64,000 nt of DNA from Roseiarcus sp963721905 (GCA_963721905.1 CAVRMF010000021.1:62001-126000); one strand, 5' to 3'; shown: positions 1 to 9,278, numbered from the stretch's first letter. Numbers and translations: made by a program. Notes: generated from the letters alone by a model not told the origin.

Positions 1-1
1 G

Positions 2-1798
2 CTCAACGGCAAGGCCTATCCGATCACCGACCACTCCTTCGACGTGGTTGTCATCGGGGCGGGCGGCGCGGGCCTGCGCGCCAGCGTCGGCTGCGCCCAC
101 GCGGGCTTGCGGACGGCCTGCATCTCCAAAGTGTTTCCGACCCGCTCGCACACCGTCGCGGCGCAGGGCGGCATTTCGGCTTCGCTCGGGAACATGGGGC
201 CCGACGACTGGCGCTGGCACATGTATGACACGGTCAAGGGATCGGACTGGCTCGGCGACCAGGATGCGATCGAGTATCTTTGCCGCAACGCGCCCGATGC
301 GGTCTACGAACTCGACCACTGGGGCGTGCCGTTCTCGCGCACCGAAGCCGGCAAGATCTATCAGCGTCCGTTCGGCGGCATGACGACTGAGTTCGGCAAG
401 GGCACCGCTCAGCGCACCTGCGCCGCCGCCGACCGCACCGGCCACGCGATGCTGCACACGCTCTACGGACAGGCGCTGAAGGCGCGTTGCGAGTTCTTCA
501 TCGAATATTTCGCCATCGACCTCATCCGCGACTCCGAGGGCGCCATCCGCGGCGTCGTTTGTCTCAAGATGGACGACGGCACGATCCACCGCTTCCGGGC
601 GCAAACGACAGTGCTGGCGACCGGCGGCTATGGCCGGGCCTACTTCTCCTGCACTTCCGCCCACACCTGCACCGGCGACGGCAACGCCATGGTTTTGCGC
701 GCGGGGCTGCCGCTGCAGGACATGGAGTTCGTGCAGTTCCATCCGACCGGCATCTACGGCGCGGGCTGCCTGATCACCGAGGGCGTGCGCGGCGAAGGCG
801 GCTATCTGACCAATTCCGAAGGGGAGCGCTTCATGGAGCGCTATGCGCCCCACGCCAAGGACCTCGCATCGCGCGACGTCGTCAGCCGCTCGATGACGAT
901 CGAGATCCGCGAGGGGCGCGGCGTCGGCAAGAACAAGGATCATATCTACCTGCACATGGAGCACCTCGATCCGAAGATGGCGCACGAGCGCCTGCCCGGC
1001 ATCTCAGAGAGCTCGCGCATCTTCGCCGGCGTCGATGTGACCAAGGAGCCGATCCCGGTCATTCCGACAGCCCACTACAACATGGGCGGCATTCCGACGA
1101 ACTATCACGGCGAAGTGCTGACCAAGGTCGGCGGCGATCCCGACGCGGTCGTTCCTGGCCTGATGGCGCTCGGCGAGGCGGCCTGCGTGTCGGTGCACGG
1201 GGCGAACCGCCTCGGCTCCAACTCGCTGATCGACCTCGTCGTGTTCGGCCGCGCGGCGGGCCTCCGCGCCGCTGAGAAGTTGAAAGCCGGCGACAGTCAG
1301 CCGGAACTCGCCGGGGATAGCGCGGACTTCGCGCTCACCCGGCTCGACCGCTTCCGCAACGCCAACGGCAAGACTCCGACGGCGATGCTGAGGCTCGCCA
1401 TGCAGCGCGTCATGCAGGCCGATTGCGCGGTGTTCCGCACCCGCGCCAGCCTCGTCGAGGGCAAGGAGAAGATCCACGCCGCCTGGCGCGCGGGCGACGA
1501 CGCCAGCGTGACCGACCGCTCGCTCATCTGGAACTCCGACCTCATCGAGACGCTGGAATACGACAACCTGATCGTGCAGGCGGTGGTCACGATAGAGGGC
1601 GCCCTCAATCGCGAAGAGAGCCGCGGCGCGCATGCGCGCGAGGACTTTCCCAAGCGCGACGACGTGAACTGGATGAAGCATACGCTCGCCTGGATCGATC
1701 CGGTCAAGCAGACGGTCGCTATCGACTACCGGCCGGTGCACGCCTACACGATGAGCAACGACATCGCCTACATCGAGCCGAAGGCGCGGGTGTACTGA
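2..1798 (+). CDS. sdhA: Succinate dehydrogenase flavoprotein subunit (5' end outside window)
   Basis: This is the catalytic FAD subunit of complex II, which oxidises succinate to fumarate at the inner membrane and feeds electrons to SdhB. The reading frame is open from base 2, so the N-terminus lies outside the window; about 598 residues are present. Visible are the dinucleotide-binding GAGGAG motif, the SHTVAAQGG stretch holding the histidine that carries covalent FAD in this family, and HGANRLGSNSL of the FAD/substrate region. The C-terminal domain is complete and ends at a TGA. sdhB follows after 43 bases in the same direction, so this is the distal part of an sdhCDAB-type operon. No frameshift is seen. 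Confidence 0.97.
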   Translation, partial: LNGKAYPITDHSFDVVVIGAGGAGLRASVGCAHAGLRTACISKVFPTRSHTVAAQGGISASLGNMGPDDWRWHMYDTVKGSDWLGDQDAIEYLCRNAPDAVYELDHWGVPFSRTEAGKIYQRPFGGMTTEFGKGTAQRTCAAADRTGHAMLHTLYGQALKARCEFFIEYFAIDLIRDSEGAIRGVVCLKMDDGTIHRFRAQTTVLATGGYGRAYFSCTSAHTCTGDGNAMVLRAGLPLQDMEFVQFHPTGIYGAGCLITEGVRGEGGYLTNSEGERFMERYAPHAKDLASRDVVSRSMTIEIREGRGVGKNKDHIYLHMEHLDPKMAHERLPGISESSRIFAGVDVTKEPIPVIPTAHYNMGGIPTNYHGEVLTKVGGDPDAVVPGLMALGEAACVSVHGANRLGSNSLIDLVVFGRAAGLRAAEKLKAGDSQPELAGDSADFALTRLDRFRNANGKTPTAMLRLAMQRVMQADCAVFRTRASLVEGKEKIHAAWRAGDDASVTDRSLIWNSDLIETLEYDNLIVQAVVTIEGALNREESRGAHAREDFPKRDDVNWMKHTLAWIDPVKQTVAIDYRPVHAYTMSNDIAYIEPKARVY

Positions 1799-1841
1799 GA
1801 GCCTCGCTCGGCTCAGCGGTCCGGACAGGAATTGACGCCAA

Positions 1842-2621
1842 ATGGCCCAACTGACGCTGCCCAACAACTCCCGCCCTACGGTCGGAAAGACCTGGCCGAA
1901 GCCCCCCAACGCCACGCGGTTGACCACGTTCCGCATCTATCGCTGGAACCCGGACGACGACGCCAATCCGCGCATCGACACCTATTTCGTCGACCGCGAC
2001 GATTGCGGGCCGATGATCCTCGACGCGCTCATCTGGATCAAGTCCAAGATCGATTCGACGCTGACCTTCCGCCGCTCCTGCCGCGAGGGCGTCTGCGGCT
2101 CCTGCGCGATGAACATCGACGGGCTCAACACGCTTGCCTGCACGCGCGGCATCGACGACGTCGCGGCGCCGGTCACAATCTATCCCCTGCCCCACCAGGA
2201 GGTGATCAAGGATCTCGTTCCGGACCTCACGATCTTCTTCGCCCAGCACGCCTCGATCGAGCCGTGGCTCAAAACGTCGACGCCCGCGCCCGAGAAGGAG
2301 TGGCTGCAGTCGCCCGAAGAACGCGCCAAGCTCGACGGGCTCTACGAGTGCATCCTTTGCGCCTGCTGCTCGACCTCGTGCCCGAGCTACTGGTGGAACG
2401 GCGATCGCTACCTCGGTCCAGCGGTCCTTCTGCAGGCCTATCGCTGGCTCGTCGACTCGCGCGACGAGGCGCAAGGCGAGCGGCTCGACAATCTCGAGGA
2501 CCCGTTCCGGCTCTACCGCTGCCACACCATCATGAACTGCGCCCAGGCCTGCCCGAAGCACCTCAACCCAGCCAGGGCGATCGCCCATATCAAGGGGATG
2601 ATGGTCGAGCGGCAGATGTAG
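1842..2621 (+). CDS. sdhB: Succinate dehydrogenase iron-sulfur subunit
   Basis: This 259-residue protein passes electrons from the FAD of SdhA to quinone through three Fe-S clusters. The N-terminal ferredoxin-like domain has the CREGVCGSCAMNIDG motif for the [2Fe-2S] cluster. The C-terminal domain has CILCACCSTSCP and CHTIMNCAQACPKHLNP, which supply the cysteines of the [4Fe-4S] and [3Fe-4S] clusters. The length is normal for bacterial SdhB. The ATG follows an AGGA-type ribosome site and lies 43 bases after sdhA. Insertion-sequence debris begins soon after its stop, so this is the last gene of the operon here. Confidence 0.97.
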   Translation: MAQLTLPNNSRPTVGKTWPKPPNATRLTTFRIYRWNPDDDANPRIDTYFVDRDDCGPMILDALIWIKSKIDSTLTFRRSCREGVCGSCAMNIDGLNTLACTRGIDDVAAPVTIYPLPHQEVIKDLVPDLTIFFAQHASIEPWLKTSTPAPEKEWLQSPEERAKLDGLYECILCACCSTSCPSYWWNGDRYLGPAVLLQAYRWLVDSRDEAQGERLDNLEDPFRLYRCHTIMNCAQACPKHLNPARAIAHIKGMMVERQM

Positions 2622-2782
2622 TACGACGGAGAGGCCAGGACTCGTCTTCGCGCGGGCGGACAGCTGGAACGGAATTTAAGACTTCCGGAACACTTTCCCG
2701 ATCGGATCCAAGCGCGGCGCAACGAAATCCAAATCCGACGCAACGAAATCCGAGTCGATTTCTTTCCGCGAAATTAGACTTT
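2622..2782. other. Non-coding gap between sdhB and IS debris
   Basis: No gene is recognised. The stretch contains a short direct repeat built on CGCAACGAAATCC (two copies near 2717 and 2737) and lacks a clear hairpin terminator for the sdh operon. It probably belongs to the degraded insertion region that follows. Confidence 0.4.
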
Positions 2783-3117
2783 TCAGGGGGTTGCGGCCAC
2801 AAACGCGCGACGCGCCGGCGGCCTCTCGCCCGCGTCAAGGCGGCCCTCGAGCCGGTCGAGCACCATCGTCAGCGCCGCGACCACCCGGAGGTCGCCGTCG
2901 GCGACCGCCTCTCCAGCCGCCAAGAGCGTCGGCCCGACCCCCGGAAGCCGCGGGAGCGCGCGCGCCGAGCCGTCGCCGACCTCCCTCCTCCGCAAAGCCT
3001 CGGCGACAATCTGCCGCACACGCCGCGGCGTCAGCCGCTCCTCGTCCGCAACCTCGTCATAGCCCCAGCCCTCGCGCATCCGCCCGAAGATCCGCTTCCG
3101 TCTCTCCGAGGGAGTTG
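2783..3117 (-). pseudogene. Fragment of an IS-associated helix-turn-helix protein
   Basis: The minus-strand frame reads a compact HTH-like segment (RRKRIFGRMREGWGYDEVAD, then LTPRRVRQIVAEAL) followed by an alanine/leucine-rich helical tail, ending at a stop at 2783. The pattern resembles small sigma-like HTH proteins that accompany insertion sequences in alphaproteobacteria. No natural start is left: the upstream codons come from the 57-bp repeat at 3118-3174, which cuts the gene. I treat it as a truncated remnant. The exact family name is uncertain. Confidence 0.45.
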
Positions 3118-3174
3118 AAATATATAACCCCCTTTCTAATGAGGAACAAACGTAGCACAAATTTCTGGAATAGG
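3118..3174. repeat. 57-bp direct repeat, left copy
   Basis: These 57 bases are identical to 4435-4491 and in the same orientation. The two copies bracket the broken IS1380-type transposase with a period of 1,317 bases. The sequence is AT-rich compared with its surroundings (it starts AAATATATAACCCCC). This copy fuses the HTH fragment on its left to the N-terminally truncated transposase on its right. Confidence 0.9.
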
Positions 3175-4367
3175 GGGATGAGGAAGATCGTCAGCGAGGA
3201 CGCGATCCGTCGCGCCTTCAAGGCGATCGACGAGACCGGAGGGGCCGTCTGGCTGCGCCGACACCTTCAATATTGCGTGGAGCCGCTGCTGGCCGAGCCT
3301 TGGATTCTCGACGTCGATACGACGATCAAGCCGCTTTACGGTCATCAGGAAGGGGCGGTCCTCGGCTACAATCCCAAGAAGCCGGGGCGTCCGAGCCATT
3401 GCTATCACACCTATTCGATGGCTTCGACGCGTCTGGTCCTCGATGTCGATGTCAGTCCCGGCGACGAGCATGCGTCCAAACACAGCGCGCCAGGCCTGTG
3501 GGCGCTGCTCGATCGTTTGCCGCGCGACCTCATGTCCGGCGCTGTTGCGGGGCGATCGCGGCTTCGGCAACGAGGAGATCATGCGCGAGGCGGAGGCGCG
3601 GGAGCTTCGTTTCTCTTCAAGCTGCGGCTGACCGCCAACGTCAAGCGCATGATCGAGAAGCTCGCCTCATCGCGCGAATGGGTCGACGCCGGCCAGGGCT
3701 TCGAGGCGAAGGAGAGCGAGGTTCGGCTGGTCGGTTGGAGCCGCCAGCGGCGCGTGATCGTGCTCAGGCGACGCCTGAAGGACGCCGTGGGGCTTGGCTT
3801 AAGCGACGATGGCGGCCGCCGCAGCTTGCGTTCGTCGAGATCGGCGAGGCGACGGACGTCTACGAATACTCGGTTCTGGTCACCTCGCTCGATGAAGACA
3901 CCGAGGCGTTCGGTCAGCTCTATCGCGACCGAGGCGAGGGAGAGAATATTTTCGACGAGATGAAGAACCAATGGGGTTGGGGCGGCTACACGACGCACGA
4001 TCTTGCCCGTTGCCGGCTCGCGGCCCGGCTGCTTGGGTTGTTTTACAACTGGTGGAACATCTTCGTCCGTCTCGCCGATCCCAGCCTCCACCGCGAGGCG
4101 ATCACCAGCCGCCCGCTGTTCCTGACGGCGATCGCCACCCGCACGCGGCACGCACGGCAAACGACGATCCGCGTGACGAGCTCGCACGCCAAAGCCGAAC
4201 CCGCCGCCAGGGCGCTTGCGGCCGTCGCCGCCTTCCTGCGGGGCCTGGCCAAAAATGCGGAGCAGTTGACCCGCCTGCAAAAATGGCGAGCGATCTTGTC
4301 GCGCGCCTTCCAGGCGTTCCTCAACGGCCGCATCCTCCGGACCCCGCCTCGCCTCGCGCCGAACTGA
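3175..4367 (+). pseudogene. Decayed IS1380-type transposase
   Basis: The segment matches the IS1380 DDE transposase pattern but needs three reading frames to read through. Frame 1 gives MRKIVSEDAIRRAFKAIDE, then DVDTTIKPLYGHQEGA with the first catalytic aspartate and NPKKPGRPSH. Near 3540 the reading moves to frame 2 for LLRGDRGFGNEEIMREAE (second aspartate). Near 3605 it returns to frame 1 for FLFKLRLTANVKRMIEKL. Near 3820 it moves to frame 3 for DRGEGENIFDEMKNQWGWGG and the C-terminus. The N-terminal domain of the family is missing, replaced by the 57-bp repeat. Three frameshifts plus truncation make it inactive. Confidence 0.85.
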
Positions 4368-4434
4368 TGCAACCCAAACGCGAAAAATCGCCGACCGCCT
4401 AAACTCAAATCGGCCAACTGCCGTTTCTAGGGTC

Positions 4435-4491
4435 AAATATATAACCCCCTTTCTAATGAGGAACAAACGTAGCACAAATTTCTGGAATAGG
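4435..4491. repeat. 57-bp direct repeat, right copy
   Basis: Identical to 3118-3174. It lies after the transposase remnant and immediately before the segment (starting GAGCCTCTTGCAG at 4492) that leads into the second, intact transposase gene. It may be the end of a lost element or a target stretch duplicated by recombination. Confidence 0.9.
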
Positions 4492-4557
4492 AGCCTCTTG
4501 CAGAATTCCCTGAGGGCGAGGAATTTCCCGTGGTTTTGGATTGCGGGCGCCGGCGGC

Positions 4558-5715
4558 TCAGGCTGGCGCTGGCCTGAAGCTGGCGACGCGGAGGATTTGA
4601 TCGGCGGCGAGCGCGACGATGCCGAACATGAGGTGGCATTTGACCTTGATCGAGCCGCGCACGCGCAGGAACCTGGCGCCGAATTCGTCCTTCAATCGAG
4701 CATTGACGCGTTCGACCATGGTGCGGAAATCATAGATGACGTCATTTGCGTCGGGCATGTGGATGAACTTCATCCTGTCGACCTCCCGTTCCCATTCGGC
4801 CTTGACCTCATGCTGGGCGCGAAAGTTGCGGTCGATGATCGGCGCGTGGCCGAGCGTGCGGCTGTGGTCATGAATGGCGGCGGCGTCGTAGGCGGCGTCC
4901 ATGAGATCGTAGAGATAGGAAACCCGCGCGCCGGTCATGGTCATCAAGGGAATGGCGACCTGACTGTCGTGAACGGAGGCCGAAGTCAGCACGCAGGAGA
5001 CGGGGATCTGGCCGCAAGCGACGTCGATATGCAGCTTGTAGCCGATCCAGGTTTCCTTGTAGCCCTTGCTGTTTTTCTTGGAGCCGACATCGCAGGCGGT
5101 GGGCAGTTCGGCGAGCATTTGGTTGACGTTCTGTGAGGTTTGTCGCTCCAGCCGCGTCGGCTCGGGCTTTGGCCGTTGCTCGTCCTTGCGCGGGCGTCCG
5201 CGCTTGCGCGGCGGCTGAGCGCCATCGGACGGCGGATCGTCCTTCTTGTCGCTGGCCTCTTTCGCCGCCGGCTTCTCGCGCGCCTCGATCTCGGTGGCGT
5301 CGCGGGCGATCACGCCGACGATGCGCCCGCCGAGCGAGCGCTCGATCAGCGCCGCGTGCATTTTGTCGGGCAGATCGCCCTGCGCGAACTCCGCGAAGGC
5401 GCGAGAGAACGTGGCTTCTGAGGGCACTTGCGAGCGTCGCTCCCAACCAAGGATACGCCGCAGCGACTTGTCGACGGCGAGTTGCTCGATCAAAGCGGAA
5501 GTGGTGGGAATGCCCAGCATCGCCTTGGCGACGAAGGCCCTGGCAAGGGCGCGCCGATCCTCGGGCGGGCGGCCGGGGCCGCGCGGCGGCTCGGGAACGA
5601 AGGCTTCGAGGCCGATCACGTCGAGGGTCGTGACGAGACGCCCAAGCGCTTCGGTCATTGGGTCGACTTCCTCGCGCAGCCAAGGAAGAAGAAATTTCGC
5701 CGCGCCGAGTCCCAT
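4558..5715 (-). CDS. DDE transposase with DUF772-like N-terminus (IS5/IS1182-like)
   Basis: This intact 385-residue transposase has an N-terminal DUF772-like region (RRILGWERRSQVPSEATFSR), a lysine/proline-rich linker at about residues 150-190, and a C-terminal DDE catalytic domain. The DDE domain shows ARDATE, then KGYKETWIGYKLH, a mid-domain DAAYD, and RTMVERVNARLKDEFG, which carries the final glutamate of the triad. An alternative ATG at 5658 would remove 19 residues. It is the only apparently functional mobile-element gene in this cluster. I could not resolve convincing terminal inverted repeats, so the boundaries of the element are open. Confidence 0.8.
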   Translation of the reverse strand: MGLGAAKFLLPWLREEVDPMTEALGRLVTTLDVIGLEAFVPEPPRGPGRPPEDRRALARAFVAKAMLGIPTTSALIEQLAVDKSLRRILGWERRSQVPSEATFSRAFAEFAQGDLPDKMHAALIERSLGGRIVGVIARDATEIEAREKPAAKEASDKKDDPPSDGAQPPRKRGRPRKDEQRPKPEPTRLERQTSQNVNQMLAELPTACDVGSKKNSKGYKETWIGYKLHIDVACGQIPVSCVLTSASVHDSQVAIPLMTMTGARVSYLYDLMDAAYDAAAIHDHSRTLGHAPIIDRNFRAQHEVKAEWEREVDRMKFIHMPDANDVIYDFRTMVERVNARLKDEFGARFLRVRGSIKVKCHLMFGIVALAADQILRVASFRPAPA

Positions 5716-5917
5716 CGCGGTTTTCGGCGGCGCCGGCCGGATTCGATCGTTCGCTCAGCCGCCAGCCAAAAATCCGCCGCCACTCCTCTGGCTCAGTCAT
5801 CGCTGTTCGACAGCGCGATGGCATGGCAGTGAACAAATATTAAGCCAAAATTCGCCGCGACTGACTTAATCCGTTTTTAAAGACCGCTCGCCTATCGTCG
5901 ACATTGAACTCTTGAGT

Positions 5918-6616
5918 ATGACGATGAGCAGCACTCCATTATCTTCGACGTTGCATGACCATGATCTGATCGATTTCAGCGTTCGCGCAGCGCTTGGTCT
6001 GGCCTTCGCTTTCTACGCGGGGGTTTGTTTCAACAGAGCGTTCGCTCAGTTCGCAACGGTTGATTTCGGCCGGCTCGATGCTCATTTATTGAGTCCAGCC
6101 CTAGCGGCGCTCGCGATTGGTCTTTATGCGCTGACGGTCGCCTGCCTTTACGCGTTGCGTTTGCGGCCGATCCGGAGGGCGTCAGGCGCCTGGCCGTCAG
6201 CAGCGGCGCTGCTTGGCGGGTTCCTGATGTTCGGTCTTCTTATGCTCGACCAGCGAACGGACCTGCCGCTGGCCGCGCAAGCGGCGGCTTCCCTATTGAT
6301 TTTGGCCGGCAATGGCTTCGCCATCTATGTCCTGGCCCATCTTGGGCGTTCCTTTTCCATCCTGCCGGAAAGCCGCAAGCTCGTGACCTCCGGCCCTTAC
6401 CAAGTCGTGCGTCATCCGCTCTATCTTGCAGAAGCCGTGGCGACGCTCGGCGTTTTCATCGAGTTTCTTTCGCCCCTTGCGCTATTCCTGTTCGCGATGC
6501 AAATCTCGATGCAGATTGTTCGCATCCATTATGAAGAGAATGTCTTGCGCGAAACGTTTCCGGAATACGACATTTATTCTCAACATTCCTGGCGGCTAAT
6601 ACCAATGATTTATTGA
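5918..6616 (+). CDS. Isoprenylcysteine carboxyl methyltransferase-like membrane protein
   Basis: A 232-residue integral membrane protein with five or six hydrophobic segments. Its C-terminal part carries the signature of the ICMT/PEMT methyltransferase superfamily: LGRSFSILPESRKLVTSGPY followed by VVRHPLYLAE, then EENVLRETFPEYDIY near the end. Members use S-adenosylmethionine to methylate small or lipid-linked substrates at the membrane; the bacterial substrate is unknown. I chose the ATG at 5918; a TTG two codons upstream is less likely. It is isolated between the insertion region and a convergent acetyltransferase gene. Confidence 0.75.
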   Translation: MTMSSTPLSSTLHDHDLIDFSVRAALGLAFAFYAGVCFNRAFAQFATVDFGRLDAHLLSPALAALAIGLYALTVACLYALRLRPIRRASGAWPSAAALLGGFLMFGLLMLDQRTDLPLAAQAAASLLILAGNGFAIYVLAHLGRSFSILPESRKLVTSGPYQVVRHPLYLAEAVATLGVFIEFLSPLALFLFAMQISMQIVRIHYEENVLRETFPEYDIYSQHSWRLIPMIY

Positions 6617-6660
6617 GGGAGGAGCGCGCGAAGGTCGGATTTCATTGGCCCCGATAAGAT

Positions 6661-6678
6661 GGCCGGGTCGCCCCGGCC
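6661..6678. terminator. GC hairpin between convergent genes
   Basis: A perfect 7-bp stem, GGCCGGG/CCCGGCC, with loop TCGC lies between the convergent genes ending at 6616 and 6706. There is no T-tract on either side, so it may only weaken readthrough or act with Rho. Confidence 0.35.
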
Positions 6679-6705
6679 ACCCTATTCCGAATTCACGCGC
6701 CTTCC

Positions 6706-7320
6706 TCAGGCGCTTTTCTCTTTCCCCGGCGCCAAGGCTCGCATCCGGGCGTCGAAGAGGGACGCGCCGAAGTCGAGCACGTCGCCGGAGGCCTCCCGGA
6801 CGAGCGAGAACGGCGTCGGGCGACGTGCGGTCAGGCGGCCGGTCAGCGAATTCTCCTCGAAGGTGAACTCGGTCTTGAACTTCTGCGCCAGGCGCTGCAT
6901 GCCGACATTATCGGGCAGGCAGACGATTTCGATCGTCTCGACGCCGTGGTTGGTCGCGGCGCGCTGGATGCGCTTGAACAGCTTCTCGCCGATGCCGCGC
7001 CGCCTGTGCTCGTTCTCGACGGAAAAGGCCGCCTCGGCGTGGATGTGGCGGTCGAACGGCGCCTGTTCGCTCCAAATCGCCTTGTTCGAGCGCAATTCCG
7101 ACGCGCCGCACATGTGGCCGTCGACGAAGGCCCCGTACAGGAGATCGCCCTGACCGAAGCAACTCTCGGCATAGCGCACAAGAAAATCGTCCGACATCCC
7201 GCCGCCGAAGCGCTCATGCCGGCTGCGCGGATCGAGCCGCAGCAAGTGGTCGCGGAACGCTTCCATGTCCGACGGCCAGAGCCGTCGGATCTCTACGCTT
7301 AGTGACTGCCGTTCGTTCAT
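6706..7320 (-). CDS. GNAT family N-acetyltransferase
   Basis: A 204-residue acetyl-CoA-dependent acyltransferase. The GNAT core is visible: an acidic beta-strand region (LYGAFVDGHMCGASELR), then the acetyl-CoA loop EHRRRGIGEKLFKRIQR, which matches the Q/RxxGxG/A pattern. The segment NHGVETIEIVCLPDNVGMQR resembles the family's C-terminal acceptor side. The start MNERQSLSVEIRRL at 7320 is preferred over an upstream in-frame ATG that adds 11 basic residues. The substrate cannot be named. It stands alone, convergent with the ICMT-like gene. Confidence 0.8.
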   Translation of the reverse strand: MNERQSLSVEIRRLWPSDMEAFRDHLLRLDPRSRHERFGGGMSDDFLVRYAESCFGQGDLLYGAFVDGHMCGASELRSNKAIWSEQAPFDRHIHAEAAFSVENEHRRRGIGEKLFKRIQRAATNHGVETIEIVCLPDNVGMQRLAQKFKTEFTFEENSLTGRLTARRPTPFSLVREASGDVLDFGASLFDARMRALAPGKEKSA

Positions 7321-7432
7321 GATGTCCTCGCCGATTCGTCCTCGGCGTCTCATCCCGGGCGGGATATTGTGCAGCGCAACATAATTTGCAAGCGGCTGGA
7401 ACCATATTTTCGCTAGGCGTCAGTAATTTTCC

Positions 7433-8416
7433 TTAAGCGCTCGCAATTCGAAGCAGTGTCTTGCCCAGGGTCTGGCGCTTGGCGATCGCTTCAAACGCCT
7501 TCTCATACTCCTCGAGCGCGTATGTTGCATGAATATGGACGCTCAGTTCCCCGCTCTCGGCCCATTTCAGCAGTTGTGACATGTTCTCGCGGCTCGCTTC
7601 CGGCTCGCGGACCGTAAAATCGCCCCAATAGACGCCGCGGATGTCGCAGCCTTTAAGGAGAACCAGATTGAGCGGCGGGCGCGGGATTTCGCCCGAGGCG
7701 AAGCCGATCACCAGAAATCGCCCCTTCCACCCGAGCGAGCGCAGGGCGGGCTCGGCGAGCGCGCCGCCGACGGGATCGTAGACGACGTCGACGCCCTTGG
7801 CGCCGGTCAGCTCCTTGAGCCGCGCGCGCAGATCCTCGGTTGCGTAATTGATCGTCTCCGAGGCGCCGTAGCGGCGGGCGAACTCGAGCTTGTCGTCGGA
7901 GGAGGCGCACGCGATGACGCGCGCCCCCATCACCTTGCCAATCTCGACCGCCGCGAGCCCCACGCCGCCTGAGGCGCCGAGCACGACGAGGGTCTCACCC
8001 GGCTTCATCTCCGCGCGCTGCTTCAGGGCATGGAGCGTCGTGCCGTAGGCGATCGAGAGGCCGGCCGCCCTGTCGAGCGGAAGGCCGTCAGGAACATGGG
8101 CGAGCCGGCTCGCCGGATAGGCGATCCGTTCGCGCGCCGCGCCGAAGCCGGACGACCCCATCACCCGGTCGCCGACCGCAAATCCCTTCGCCCCCGCCCC
8201 GAGTGCGACGACGCGGCCGGCGAATTCGCCCGCGGGCGAGAAGGGCGGCGCGGGTTTCAGCTGGTATTTGCCCTCGATGATGAGCGTGTCCATGAAGTTG
8301 AGGGCCGCATAAGCGACCTCGACCACAACCTCTCCCTCCGCCGGGACCGGCGGCTCGATGTCCATGACCTTGAGATTTTCCGGCGAACCCAGCGACGGAC
8401 AGATGAGGGCTTTCAT
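7433..8416 (-). CDS. Zinc-free NADPH:quinone oxidoreductase (MDR family)
   Basis: A 327-residue medium-chain dehydrogenase/reductase of the quinone-reductase type. It has the N-terminal GroES-like domain (AALNFMDTLIIEGKYQLKP) and the Rossmann domain with LVVLGASGGVGLAAVEIGK for NADPH, followed by VDVVYDPVGG. The cysteine and histidine ligands of zinc alcohol dehydrogenases are absent. The ATG at 8416 has a GGGAG ribosome site seven bases upstream, which favours it over a TTG two codons earlier. Members reduce quinones or enones; the substrate here is unknown. It is divergent from the IalB-like gene. Confidence 0.85.
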   Translation of the reverse strand: MKALICPSLGSPENLKVMDIEPPVPAEGEVVVEVAYAALNFMDTLIIEGKYQLKPAPPFSPAGEFAGRVVALGAGAKGFAVGDRVMGSSGFGAARERIAYPASRLAHVPDGLPLDRAAGLSIAYGTTLHALKQRAEMKPGETLVVLGASGGVGLAAVEIGKVMGARVIACASSDDKLEFARRYGASETINYATEDLRARLKELTGAKGVDVVYDPVGGALAEPALRSLGWKGRFLVIGFASGEIPRPPLNLVLLKGCDIRGVYWGDFTVREPEASRENMSQLLKWAESGELSVHIHATYALEEYEKAFEAIAKRQTLGKTLLRIASA

Positions 8417-8583
8417 TGCCAACTCCCAATTTTACTCATTTTTCATTAACCACAGGCAGGTTTACAAGGACTGCGCCGCCCGCGAAAGCCGAAGGCCGGA
8501 ATTTCGCCCCGATCCACCGGCAAGAGGCGCCGAAAGCAGGCCCTAGGGGGCGCGGGCGGCGGCTTCGCCAAGGACGGATCTCG

Positions 8584-9267
8584 ATGAGAGACTTAGGGTT
8601 CACTTTTCTCTCGCAGGCCGGCATCGCCTCGGCGATCGCCGCGCTTGCTCTCGCCGGCGCTTTGGCCCCCGTCGAGGCCGCCGCCAAGAAGGACGACGCC
8701 GCCAAACCCTCCCTCGTCGCGAGCTTCGGCGACTGGAACGTCTTTGTCGGCCAGGCCGGCAAGGGACGGATCTGCTACACGCTGGCGCAGCCGAAATCGC
8801 GCGAGCCCTCGAGCCTCAAGCGCGATCCCGGCTACGCCTTCATCTCCGATCGGCCCGCGGAAGGCGTGCGCAACGAAGTCTCGTTCATCATGGGCTTCGA
8901 CGTCTCCGGCGGGACGGAGGCGGAAGCGAAGTCCGACGTCAAATCCGACGCCAAGCCCGATGAAAAGCCGGCGAAGCCGTCCAAGGCCGACGTCAAGAAA
9001 GCGGACGCGAAATCGAAAGCCAAGTCGATCACCGCCCCGGTCGCTGCGGTCGACGAGGCGACGTTCGACCTCCTGCCCAAGGGCGCGAATCTCTGGGTCA
9101 AGAACGCGGCGCGCGAGAGCGAACTGATCACCGAGATGCGCAAAGGCTCGACGCTGGAGATCCGGGCGGCTTCGGTCAGAGGCAACGCCTCGACCGATTC
9201 CTATTCGCTCTCAGGCTTCTCGCAGGCGATGGACCGCCTGCAGAAGGAATGCCCGCCGAAGCCGTGA
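8584..9267 (+). CDS. Invasion-associated locus B (IalB) family secreted protein
   Basis: A 227-residue protein with an N-terminal hydrophobic signal (about residues 12-33, ending near APVEAAA). The IalB core follows: SFGDWNVFVGQAGKGRICYT, then a second half with LLPKGANLWVKNAARESELI and a C-terminal KECPPKP. The family is exported in alphaproteobacteria and known from Bartonella invasion studies; its biochemical role is unclear. Between the halves, about residues 112-148 form a lysine, aspartate, alanine and proline-rich spacer. The ATG has an AAGGA site a few bases upstream. A palindromic repeat begins just after the stop. Confidence 0.8.
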   Translation: MRDLGFTFLSQAGIASAIAALALAGALAPVEAAAKKDDAAKPSLVASFGDWNVFVGQAGKGRICYTLAQPKSREPSSLKRDPGYAFISDRPAEGVRNEVSFIMGFDVSGGTEAEAKSDVKSDAKPDEKPAKPSKADVKKADAKSKAKSITAPVAAVDEATFDLLPKGANLWVKNAARESELITEMRKGSTLEIRAASVRGNASTDSYSLSGFSQAMDRLQKECPPKP

Positions 9268-9278
9268 AGGGCTAGTCT

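Noticed and set aside
4456..5136. A 226-codon plus-strand frame opposite the intact transposase
   Set aside because: Antisense shadow of a clear DDE transposase; it begins inside the 57-bp repeat.
2783..5900. Reading the whole IS region as one composite transposon
   Set aside because: The two transposases belong to different families, no shared outer ends or target duplications were found, and one gene is decayed.
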